From Gemmatirosa kalamazoonensis (lineage in GTDB: Bacteria; Gemmatimonadota; Gemmatimonadetes; Gemmatimonadales; Gemmatimonadaceae), in assembly GCF_000522985.1 (NCBI RefSeq), contig NZ_CP007128.1, forward strand, positions 4,696,220 to 4,760,219: a DNA stretch of 64,000 bases. Direction: 5' to 3'. A program made the translations under genes and the position numbers. Shown here piece by piece: positions 54,514 to 63,481 of this stretch. The notes beneath the pieces are model-generated. The model searched no databases and was not told the DNA's origin. It was given only the letters and a program-made list of their open reading frames with translations. Within the stretch, counting starts at the first letter, position 1; the number at the start of each line of letters is the position of its first letter.

Positions 54514-57188
54514 TCACTCGTCGCGCAACGTGATCACCGGATCCACGCGGGCCGCGCGACGCGCCGGGATCGCCGCGGCGAGGCCCGCGACCACGCACAG
54601 CAGCAGCGCCGCGCCGGCGTACGTCGACGGATCGGTCGCGCGCACGTCGTAGAGCAGCGACGAGGCGAGCCGCGACAGCGCGAGCGCGAGCGCGACGCCG
54701 ACGGCGATGCCGATCGCGGCGAGCACCGCCGCGTGACGCACGACGAGCGACACGACGTCGCGCGCCGAGGCGCCGAGCGCGACGCGGATGCCGAGCTCGC
54801 GGAAGCGCTGCGCGACCGCGTAGCTGATGACGCCGTACGTGCCGACGATCGCGAGCGCGAGCGCCGTGCACGCGAACGCGGTCACGAGGATGAGCGGATA
54901 GCGGCGCAGGAACACCGACTCGGACTGGCGCACCAGGCTCTCCATCGGGAAGACCTGGTACAGCGCGACCTCCGGATCGATGTCGTGCACGACGCGGCGC
55001 AGCGACGTCTCGAGCCCCGCCACGTCGCCGTGCGTGCGCAGCGCGACGCGCATCGCCACCTCGGGCGCGCGCGCGCGAACGGCAGATAGATCGCGCCGCG
55101 CAGCGGCTCGTCGAGCCGCGTGACCGCGACGTCGCGCACGATCCCGACGACGGTCCACGTGTTCGAGCCGATGATGAGTCGGCGCCCGACCGCGTCGCGG
55201 TCGTCGAACGCCTCGCGCACGAACCGCTCGCTCACCATCAGCTCGCGCGGCCGGAGGCTGTCGAGCCCCGCGTCGAACACCGTGCCGCGCACGAGCTGGA
55301 TGCCGAGCGTGCGGAAGTAGCTCGGCGTCACGACGCGAAACAGCGTCTCCTTCGCGTGCCCCGGCGCGGGCTCCGGCTCGCCCTCCACGCGGTACGACGT
55401 CGCGTTCCCGGGGTCGAGCGGCAGCTTCGACGTGAGGCCGACGGTCGCCACGCCGGGGAGCGCGCGCAGCCGTTCCTCGAGCGAGAGAAAGAACGCGCGC
55501 TGGCGGTCCGGCTTCGCGTACTCGACGCGCGGCAGCGGGATGAACGCGGTGAGCACGCGGTCGGCCCGGAACCCCGGATCGACGGCGAGCAGCCGCGCGA
55601 GGCTCCGCCCGAACAGCGCGGCGCCGGAGACGAGGATCACCGTGAGCGCGAGCTCGCCGACGACGAGCGCGTCGCGCGTGCGTCCGACGCCGCCGCCGAC
55701 CGACGAGCCGCGCGCGCCCTGGCGGAGCAGCTCGCCGAGTCGCGGCCGCGCGGCGCGCAGCGCGGGCAGCACGCCGAAGCACGCGCCGGCGACGATGGAC
55801 AGCGCGAGCATGTACGCCACGAGGCGCGCGTCGAGGCCCACGTGCGCGAGGTACGGCATCGTGAGCAGGCGCTGCGGCGGGATGGCGGCGACGAGCGCGC
55901 GCACGCTCGCGTTCGCGACGACGAGCGCGAGCACGCCGCCGACGAGCGACAGCAGCAGGCTCTCCGTGAGCAGCTGCCGCACGATGCGCCCGCGCCCCGC
56001 GCCTAACGACGCGCGCACCGCGAGCTCGCGGGCGCGCGACGCGCCGCGCACGAGCAGCAGGCTGGCGACGTTCGCCAGCGCGACGAGCAGCACGAGCCCC
56101 GCCGCGCCGAACAGCACCAGCAGCATGGGGCGCACGTTCCCCGTGAGCTCGTCGCGCAGCGGCGTCACGAGCACGCTCACGTCGGCGTCGGGGTCGGGGT
56201 AGCGGTGCGCGAGCGATGCGGCGATGGCGCGCATCTCCTCGCCCGCGCGCTCGATCGTCACGCCGGGCTTGAGCCGCGCGATGGAGTCGAACCACCCGCC
56301 GCCGCGATTCTCGCGCATCGACGCGCCGCGGTCGAACGGCACCCAGACCTCCGCCGCGCCGACGCGCGAGAACTGGAAGTCGGCCGGCAGCACGCCGACG
56401 ACGGTGTACGACGCGCCGTCCAGCCGCACGCTCCGTCCGACGATGCGCGGGTCGGCGTCGAACTCGCGCCGCCAGAGGTCGTGCGCGAGCACCACCACGC
56501 GCGGCGCGCCGACCGCGTCCTCCCCTTCCGCGAACAGACGCCCCACCGCCGGGCGCACGCCGAGCACCTCGAAGAAGTTCGCCGACGTCTTGCCCGTCCA
56601 CACGACGCGCGGCCGCTCGTCGCGCGACAGCACCATGCGGTTGCTGTGATAGCCCGCGATGCCCACGAACGACGTCGACTCGCGCCGCCAGTCGAGCAGG
56701 TTCGGGTAGGTGGTGTTCGACTTGTCGGTCCGCGTCGTGGCCGACGTCTGCCAGAGCGCGACGAGCCGATCCGGCTCGCGGTACGGCAGCGGCCGCAGGA
56801 GCGCCGCGTCGAGCGCGCTGAAGATCGCGCCGTTCGCGCCGACGGAGAGCGCGATCGTGAGCAGCACGGTGGCGGTGAACCCCGGCTGCCGGGTGAGCGC
56901 GCGCACGGCGTAGCGCAGGTCCTGCCGCCATCCGCTCCACCAGTCGGCGCGGGCGCCGTGGCGCAGTCGCGCGCGGTCCATCGCCGCCAGCTCCGCGCGT
57001 GCGGCCCCGACGTCGCCGAACTCGCGCGCGGCCTCGCGCTCCGCTTCGTCGCGTGGCACGCCGCGCGCCACCAGCTCGGCCACGCGCGTCTCGAGATGGA
57101 AGCGGAGCTCGTCGTCGACGTCGCGAGCGGCGGAGCGCGTCGAGTCGGCGAGGCGGAAGAGGCGGCGGACGCCGTCGGGTCGAGTCAT
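54514..57188 (-). pseudogene. ADOP-type ABC transporter permease, frameshifted
   Basis: The two frames together encode about 890 aa. The N-terminal frame starts at ATG 57188 with the ADOP prefix ([20 protein letters not shown]), the first membrane segment ([20 protein letters not shown]) and the MacB-like periplasmic region. It runs to [11 protein letters not shown] near 55066. The C-terminal frame carries [15 protein letters not shown] and the FtsX-like helices ([20 protein letters not shown]) to TLRDE at the stop. The break is at a 13-nt GC tract (55065-55077); two bases fewer give a continuous [16 protein letters not shown]. The upstream hairpin at 57191-57218 covers the ribosome site. It may be phase-variable, decayed or an error. 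ADOP permeases export lipoproteins or drugs in MacB-like systems. Confidence 0.87.
55065..55077. repeat. GC dinucleotide tract at the ADOP frameshift
   Basis: A 13-nt alternating GC run lies at the junction of the two ADOP frames. Two bases fewer rejoin the frames. Confidence 0.75.
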
Positions 57189-57190
57189 GG

Positions 57191-57218
57191 GTCTCCCCGG
57201 AATGTTTCCGGGGTAGAC
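57191..57218. promoter_or_regulatory. Hairpin over the ADOP ribosome-binding site
   Basis: CCCCGGAA (57195-57202) and TTCCGGGG (57206-57213) form 8-bp perfect arms with a 3-nt loop; GTCT/AGAC extend the stem with one bulge. On the minus strand the stem covers GGGGAG, the ribosome site of ATG 57188, so it may limit translation. It could also end the DUF4249-like transcript. Confidence 0.5.
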
Positions 57219-57255
57219 ACTACGCCGCGGCGAACGGTTTGCAACCCCGCCGCGG

Positions 57256-58065
57256 CTACGGCACCTGCGTCACCGTGACCGGCAGCGCGACGATCACCAG
57301 CACCGACCCGAAGACGCCGGCCGCCCCCTTCAGCGTCGTCCGCTGGGTGCGGTCGGCGAACGGATCCCCCTGCGCGCCGTAGTACTCGAAGTAGTTCGAG
57401 TCGGCCGCCGAGACGGTGAGCACGTGGCGCGAGGCGAGCACGAACCGCTCGCGCACGAACGCGAACGCCCACGCGTCGCCGGTCGGCAGGATCAGGCGGC
57501 GCTCGAAGTCGCGGTGGTACTGCAGGTCGCCCTCGGTCGACGTGCCGTTCGCGGCGCGCAGGGAATACACGTAGCCGGCCGCCTGCGGATTGTTCGTCAG
57601 CACCACCGAGTCGCGCGCCATGTTGAGGTTGCGCGCCGGGCCCGCAGTCACGCGATCCACCGTCGGGACGCGCGTGGTGCCCTCCGCGTCGCCGAGCGTC
57701 GACGACACGCGCAGCCGATACGTGCGCCCGGCGACGATCGGGATGTACGCGCCGCGCGGCGCCACGGACTGCAGCCCGCTGTAGAACCGGTACACGCCGG
57801 CGCCGAGGTGGTCGCTGCGCAGCACGCGGTCCTCGATGGCGACCGCGGAGTCGCCCGTCGACCCGTACAGCACCACGCGCGCGCCGGTGATCGGCGTCTC
57901 TCCCGACGACACGATCGGGTCGTTCGGCGCGATGATCTGCCCCGTCGTATCGGGCACCGACGCGCGCGACTGCATGAGCAGCACGACCTGCTCCGCGCTC
58001 GCCGGATCGAGCACCGAGAACACGACGATCCCCGGCTGCAGGTCCGGCGCACTCGGCGCGGGCAC
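57256..58065 (-). CDS. DUF4249-like lipoprotein, 5' end entangled with a hairpin repeat
   Basis: Visible features are [71 protein letters not shown] and a late GVFGS. These fit DUF4249, a lipoprotein partner of TonB-dependent receptors. Family members start with a lipobox Cys. The only in-frame GTG is at 58065 (MPAPSAPDL), which gives 269 aa without a signal. Reading upstream through element 14 the same frame gives VALALLPSCPLALSC before DVPAPSAPD, a passable signal and lipobox made of repeat sequence, but no ATG, GTG or TTG heads it. The start is therefore uncertain. It follows the receptor on the same strand. Confidence 0.66.
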   Translation of the reverse strand: MPAPSAPDLQPGIVVFSVLDPASAEQVVLLMQSRASVPDTTGQIIAPNDPIVSSGETPITGARVVLYGSTGDSAVAIEDRVLRSDHLGAGVYRFYSGLQSVAPRGAYIPIVAGRTYRLRVSSTLGDAEGTTRVPTVDRVTAGPARNLNMARDSVVLTNNPQAAGYVYSLRAANGTSTEGDLQYHRDFERRLILPTGDAWAFAFVRERFVLASRHVLTVSAADSNYFEYYGAQGDPFADRTQRTTLKGAAGVFGSVLVIVALPVTVTQVP

Positions 58066-58072
58066 GTCACAG

Positions 58073-58185
58073 GAGAGGGCAAGAGGGCAGGAGGGCAGGA
58101 GGGCAAGAGCGACCTTCCTCCTCCACCCGCGTCGCCACCAGGGGCTCCTGCCCTCCTGCCCTCCTGCCCTCCTGCCCTCGCGCTT
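58073..58185. repeat. Hairpin repeat (element 14), GGCAGGAG family
   Basis: The left arm (58073-58107) has GAGGGCAAGAGGGCAGGAG units and the right arm (58144-58185) has CTCCTGCC units. The loop is about 36 nt. The right arm touches the receptor stop and the left arm ends 7 bp from the DUF4249-like GTG. Confidence 0.92.
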
Positions 58186-60544
58186 CAAAAGGCCACCCGC
58201 ATGCCTAACGTCGGGAGGAACGGCAGCTGGGAGTAGCCGCGCACGTCGGGCGGGTTCTGCGCGGTGTCGAACGCGTAGAGGAGCACGTTGCGCTGGTTCA
58301 GCACGTTCACGAGGTTGACGAACGCATCGCAGTCGGCGCGGCCGAGGTGGAACGCGCGGTGCGCGCCGACGTCGAGGCGGCGGTACGTCGGATAGCGCTC
58401 CGTGTTCCGCTCGGTGCGCACCTGCTCGTTGCGCGCCGCGCTCGTCGATCCCGGAACGCGCCACCGGCGTCCCACCGGATCGTACGTCCAGCGTGGGTAC
58501 GTCCCCGCCCACCCCGTGTACGGCGTCCCCGTCGCGACGCCGAGCCGCGCGGCGAGCACCACGCGCGCGCCCGGACGATAGCTCACCACCACGTTCGCGT
58601 CGTGGCGGCGATCGTGCGCGGCGAAGTACCGCTCGCCCGTCGTCGCCGACTCGCGGATGGCGCGCGCGCGTAGCTGTACGAGATCCATCCGCTGAGGCGC
58701 GCCGTCGCGAGGTGGCGCACGAGCACCTCCACGCCGCGCGACGTCCCGCCGAAGCGGCGCAGCTCCGCCGGCCGCAGCCGCGGATCCACCGTCGACGCGG
58801 GCTCCACGAGGTCGTCGAATCGTTTCGTGTACGCCTCGACGCGCACGAAGTCGTCGCCCGTGAGCCACAGCTCTCCGCCCCCGACGAGCTCCATGCCCGT
58901 CGACACCGGGACGTTCGCGTCGCTCGCGAACCACACGTCCACGATGCGGAGCGGCAGATCCTCGTTGCGCACCGCGTGCACCCACTGCGCGTAGCGCCCC
59001 GTCGCGAAGGAGAGCGCGAGGTCGTCGCGCACCTTGTACTTCACCGCGAGCCGCGGCGACACGCCGCGCCAGTCGGCGCCGCGCACCTGCTCCACGCGCA
59101 CGCCGGGGCGCACGCTGAGCCGCGCGTTCGGCGTCCACACGTCCTCCACGAACAGCGCGCGCGCGCCGCTCCGCTGCCGCACGAGCGTGTCGTCGATGAC
59201 GAACGTCGCCCCCAGCTCGTCGGCGCCGAGCGACGAGATGTGCTCGTCGTAGCGCGTGCGGAGGAGCGACAGCTCGTAGCCCGCGCGCAGCGCGTTCGTC
59301 GTCGTGTCGCCGCGGCCGAAGCGGCGCGTGAGCTCGCCCGACACGCGCAGCTCGCCGATGCGGTTCGCGAGCCGCACGCCGGTGGAGTCGTCGTCGTACG
59401 CCGTGGAGAACGCCGACCAGGACACGCGCTGCACCGCCTCCGCCGTCGGGCCTAACGGTTGGGTGAGCGCCGCACCGACGAGCCGGTTCCCCCAGTCGAA
59501 GCGGAACGTGTTCCCCTCTCCTCCGAGCACGTCGGACGTCGACGCCGCGGTCGGCTCGAGCAGGTCGAGCCCCGCGTAGGCGGTCATCTCCACCGTGCCG
59601 CCGCCCGGCACGAGCGTGGTCGCGTGCACCTGCGCGTCCTGGAAGTGGTACGGGAACGCGCCCGGCTCCATCACGACCGCCGCGAGCGCGTCGGCGTAGG
59701 TGCGCCGCGCGGCGACGTTCCACGAGCCGCCGCGTCCGAGCGCGCCGCCGAGCTTCGCGGTCGCGGAGATCACGGAGAGATCCACCGCGCCGTGCACGCC
59801 GTCGCGATCGTCGCGCGAGCTCTCGACGTCGAGCGTGCCGGAGAGGCGACCCCCGTGCGAGGCGGGAAGCGCGCCGGCCCGCGCCTCCACCTCGCCGACC
59901 GCTTCGGGGATGAACGTGCTGAACAGGCCCCCGAGGTGGAACGGGCTGAAGACCGGCATGCCGTCGAGCCGCACCTGCGTCTGGTCCGACTCGCCGCCGC
60001 GCACGTTGAACCCCGCCCAGAAGTCGTTACGCGCCGCGATGCCGGGGAGCAGCGACGCGGCCCGCAGCACGTCGGTCTCGCCGACCGCGGGGATCACCGA
60101 CATCTCGCGCGCGCCGAGGCTCGTGACGCTCGGACCCGCGGGCGCCGCCGCCTGCGCGCGCTCCGGCGAACGCTCGGCGCGCGTGCGCACCAGCTCCAGC
60201 TCGCGCACGGTGCGGGCGAGCGTCACCTGGATCGACGTCGACGTACCGCTGGGCAGGCGCACGGTGGTGCGCGCGGCGCGGTAGCCGACGGCGGTCGTCG
60301 TCACCGTGAGCTCCCCCGGCGCGACGTCGACGAACGCGAACCGCCCGACGGCGTTCGTCCGCGTCGCGTGCCCGCCCGGCGCGAGCGTCACCGTCGCGCG
60401 CACCGCTTCGCCGGACGCCGAGTCGGTCACGACGCCGTCCAGCCGCGCGGCGGGGACGGTCTGCGCGCGGAGCGGCATCGTGAGCGACAGCGCGAGCGCC
60501 AGCACCTGCGCCTGCACGAGCACGCGGCCGGGCGAGACGGGCAT
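58185..60544 (-). pseudogene. TonB-dependent receptor with carboxypeptidase-like N-terminal domain, frameshifted
   Basis: Two frames make an outer-membrane receptor of about 785 aa. The first begins at ATG 60544 with a signal peptide (VLALALSLTMPLRAQT), a carboxypeptidase-regulatory-like domain (RLDGVVTDSASGEAVRATVT) and the plug (VIPAVGETDVLRAASLLPGI). It enters the barrel and stops making sense after WISYSYARA near 58670. The second frame continues AIRESATTGERYFAAHDRRH and ends with the barrel C-terminus LPTLGMRVAF (terminal Phe). The break is at an 11-nt GC tract (58660-58670); two bases fewer restore SYARAIRES. It may be phase-variable, decayed or an error. A partner DUF4249-like gene follows. 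Confidence 0.87.
58660..58670. repeat. GC dinucleotide tract at the receptor frameshift
   Basis: An 11-nt alternating GC run lies where the two receptor frames must join. Confidence 0.75.
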
Positions 60545-60946
60545 CCGCGACGGGGTGAGACGTGGGGAAGGAGTCGTACAGTACCGCGTGGACCCGAGTC
60601 CGGCACGTGCCTCGGTCTGCTTCTGGGACGACACCGTAGACGGCGCGGACCCTCACCGCGATGCCCGGGAGGGCGCGTGTGAGCCAGATCACAGCGGGTA
60701 CGCGATCCGCCCCCCTCACGGATCGGCCTGGCACGCATATTCCGCCGCCTGGAACCGACTCACCGTGCGTCGGTATCCCGATGGCGCGCCCCAGTGGCGT
60801 GCCACCCGTCGCGCGTTCTTGCGTTGGGCCACTCCCATACGCCGGTGCGACGGAGCATGATGGGCCAAGCGATCGAGGAACGACACGACGAGCGATCCGG
60901 CCGGACGCCGCTGCACGCGCCCGGCGCACGGGGAGGGGAGAGGCAG
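60545..60946. other. Divergent intergenic region with a CRP-like site
   Basis: This 402-bp gap lies between the receptor and the RCC1 kinase. It holds the palindrome at 60678-60693. No gene-like reading frame is visible. GGGGAGGGGAG just before 60947 is the kinase ribosome site. Confidence 0.6.
60678..60693. promoter_or_regulatory. CRP/FNR-type operator TGTGA-N6-TCACA
   Basis: TGTGAGCCAGATCACA is a perfect match to the classic CRP consensus half-sites. It lies 134 bp upstream of the receptor ATG and 254 bp upstream of the kinase ATG. By base composition such a match would be expected well under once in this window. No CRP gene is present in the window. Confidence 0.55.
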
Positions 60947-63481
60947 ATGGCTGACGATGCCGTAAGCGCGGCGCACGCGGACGCGCTCGATCCGACCACG
61001 CTCGTCGACCTCGAGGCGGACTACGAGGTCCTCGGGGAGCTCGGGCGCGGCGGCACGGCCATCGTCTATCGCGCCCGCGATCGGGAGCTCGGACGCGAGG
61101 TCGCCGTGAAGGTCGTGCGTCCCGCGGGCCCCGCCGATCTCGTCACCACGCCGCAGGGTGGGATGCTCAATCGCTCCCCCGGGGCCGACGAGCCGCTCGC
61201 CCGGCTGGCGCGCGAGGCGCGCGCCGTGGCCCGTCTGCAGCACCCGAACATCGTCGGCGTGTACGCCATCCGCCGGCTGCAGCAGGGTGGGCTCGCGCTC
61301 GTCATGGAGCTCATCCCCGGCCGCACGTTGAAGGACGTGCTGCGCGACGAGGGCGCGCTGTCCACCGAGCGCGCGACGCAGGTGCTGCGCGACGTCGGGG
61401 AGGCGCTGCGATTCTCGCACAAGCACGGTGTGGTGCACCGCGACGTGAAGCCGGAGAACATCTTCCTCGAGGCGGGGTCCGGCCGCGTGCTGCTCTCCGA
61501 CTTCGGCATCGCGCGCGTCGACGAGTCGGACACGCGGCTGACGCAGACCGGCACGACGATCGGCACGCCGGCGTACATGTCGCCCGAGCAGATCGCCGGC
61601 GGCGCGGTGGACGGGCGGTCGGATCTCTACAGCCTGGGGCTCGTCGCGTGGGAGATGCTCACCGGGCGGCAGCCGTGGGAGGGCGCGGGGCTGTACGAGA
61701 TGCTCGAGAAGCAGCGGACCTCCACGCTGGCGCCGATCGAGGCGGTGCGCCCCGCCGACCGCGACCCGGTGCCGCTCCAGCTGCAGTACGTCATCGAGCG
61801 CATGCTCCAGAAGGAGCGCGGCGCGCGGTGGGCGAACGTGGAGAGCGTGCTCGCGCTGATCGACGGCCGCGGCGTCCTCCCCGCCGACTACGCGCCGTGG
61901 CTGCGGGCCCACCGCCGGCGCGTGGAGGCGCACCGCAAGGCGGCCGTGGGGCTCCCCACCGAGCGCGTGTCGCGCGCCGACTTCACGCAGCCCGTGCCGT
62001 TAGGCGCCGCGGACGCGACGCCGGTGTGGGTCGCCGAGGCGCGCACGCGTCGGTCGCGCTGGCTCGTCGCGGGCGCGGCCGCCGTCGTGATCGTCGGCGC
62101 GGCGGGCGCGTTCGCGATCTCGCGTGGCGCGTCGCGTCTCGTGCCGATCGCCGCGCAGACGGACGCCCGTCGCCCCGCGATCGAGGTGCCGGCGACACGG
62201 CCGGTGCCCGACGCGGCGCCCGCGCTCGACTCCGCGCAGATCCCCGCGCCGTCGCCGACGTCGGCGCCGCCGAGCGCGGCGAACGTCGCCGCGAGCGTGC
62301 AGGCGCGCGAGGCCGCCGTGACGCCGACCCCGACGCCGGACACCGCGCCCAACGCCCCTGCCGCCGCGCCCGCGCCCGCGGCGGTGCCCGCGGCGGTGCC
62401 CGCGGCGGTGCCCGCGCCTCTCCCCGTCGAGCGCTCGACGATCGCCGTCGGCGGACGCCACACGTGCGCGCTCGGCGGCAGCGGCCGCGCGTACTGCTGG
62501 GGAGCGAACGACCGTGGCCAGCTCGGCGCCGACGACGCCGAGGGGCGCGCGACGCCGGTCCCCGTCGCGAGCGACGTGCAGTTCGCCGAGATCGCCGCGG
62601 GCGTCGCGCACACGTGCGCGCTCACGTCCACCGGCGACGCGTACTGCTGGGGGAACGACGAGCACGGGGAGCTCGGCGACGCGACGACGAGCAGCCGCGA
62701 TGCACCGGTGCGGGTCGCGGGCGGGCTCCGCTTCCGCGTGCTCCGCACGGGACTCTCGCACACCTGCGGCGTGACCATCGACGGCGGCGTCGCGTGCTGG
62801 GGCGCGAACGGATCCGGCCAGCTCGGCGACGGCACGACGGCGACGCACACCACGCCGGTGCTCGCGACGACCGGGTCGGCGCGCTTCACGACCATCGCCG
62901 CGGGGTGGCGCCACAGCTGCGCGCTCACGTCCGACGGCATCGCGTTCTGCTGGGGCGCGAACGACGACGGGCAGTTGGGCGACGGCACGCACGACGCCAA
63001 GCGCGTCGCGACGCCGGTCGCCGGCGGGCTCCGCTTCGTCGACATCGCGGCGGGCAGCGCGCACACCTGCGCGCTCACCGCTGCCGGCGAGGTGTACTGC
63101 TGGGGGCGGAACGCGTACGGGCAGTTAGGCACCGGCGGCGGCGGCGACCGCGCGACGCCGACGCGCGTCGACGCGCCGATGCGCTTCGCGTCGGTCGCTG
63201 CGGGGAGCGTGCACTCCTGCGCGCGCACCGGGGCCGGCGTCGTCATGTGCTGGGGGCGCAACGTCTACGGCCAGCTCGGCGACGGCACGACCGTCGACCG
63301 CACGTCGCCGGTGCGGGTGCCGGGTACGTTCACGAGCATCGACGCGACGGGCGCCCACACCTGCGGCACGACCGCCGCGGGCGGCGTCGCGTGCTGGGGC
63401 TACAACGTCGAGGGACAGCTCGGCGACGGCACGCGCACGCATCACGCGTCGCCGACGTACCTCGAGAAGGCGCTACCATGA
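60947..63481 (+). CDS. Ser/Thr protein kinase with extracytoplasmic seven-bladed RCC1 propeller
   Basis: The 844-aa protein has a kinase domain (GELGRGGTAIVYRARD, VAVKVV, HRDVKPENIF, DFGIARVDE, SPEQIAGG), a membrane helix near residues 368-390 (WLVAGAAAVVIVGAAGAFAI), an Ala/Pro linker with AVPAAVPAAVPA repeats, and seven RCC1-type blades from about residue 497 to the end. Each blade has the pattern AGxxHTCALxxxGxxYCWGxNxxGQLGD. The paired Cys in each blade probably form disulfides, as expected outside the cytoplasm. The propeller is the likely ligand sensor. GGAGGGGAG before ATG 60947 sets the start. Its stop overlaps the next gene by 4 bp (ATGA). Confidence 0.92.
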   Translation: MADDAVSAAHADALDPTTLVDLEADYEVLGELGRGGTAIVYRARDRELGREVAVKVVRPAGPADLVTTPQGGMLNRSPGADEPLARLAREARAVARLQHPNIVGVYAIRRLQQGGLALVMELIPGRTLKDVLRDEGALSTERATQVLRDVGEALRFSHKHGVVHRDVKPENIFLEAGSGRVLLSDFGIARVDESDTRLTQTGTTIGTPAYMSPEQIAGGAVDGRSDLYSLGLVAWEMLTGRQPWEGAGLYEMLEKQRTSTLAPIEAVRPADRDPVPLQLQYVIERMLQKERGARWANVESVLALIDGRGVLPADYAPWLRAHRRRVEAHRKAAVGLPTERVSRADFTQPVPLGAADATPVWVAEARTRRSRWLVAGAAAVVIVGAAGAFAISRGASRLVPIAAQTDARRPAIEVPATRPVPDAAPALDSAQIPAPSPTSAPPSAANVAASVQAREAAVTPTPTPDTAPNAPAAAPAPAAVPAAVPAAVPAPLPVERSTIAVGGRHTCALGGSGRAYCWGANDRGQLGADDAEGRATPVPVASDVQFAEIAAGVAHTCALTSTGDAYCWGNDEHGELGDATTSSRDAPVRVAGGLRFRVLRTGLSHTCGVTIDGGVACWGANGSGQLGDGTTATHTTPVLATTGSARFTTIAAGWRHSCALTSDGIAFCWGANDDGQLGDGTHDAKRVATPVAGGLRFVDIAAGSAHTCALTAAGEVYCWGRNAYGQLGTGGGGDRATPTRVDAPMRFASVAAGSVHSCARTGAGVVMCWGRNVYGQLGDGTTVDRTSPVRVPGTFTSIDATGAHTCGTTAAGGVACWGYNVEGQLGDGTRTHHASPTYLEKALP
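62378..62413. repeat. 12-bp in-frame tandem repeat in RCC1-kinase linker
   Basis: Three GCGGTGCCCGCG-type units encode AVPAAVPAAVPA in the linker between membrane helix and propeller. Confidence 0.7.

Noticed and set aside
57648-58106. A 152-codon frame starting MPSCPPALLPS
   Set aside because: It reads repeat element 14 and then Arg/Cys-rich out-of-frame DUF4249-like sequence.
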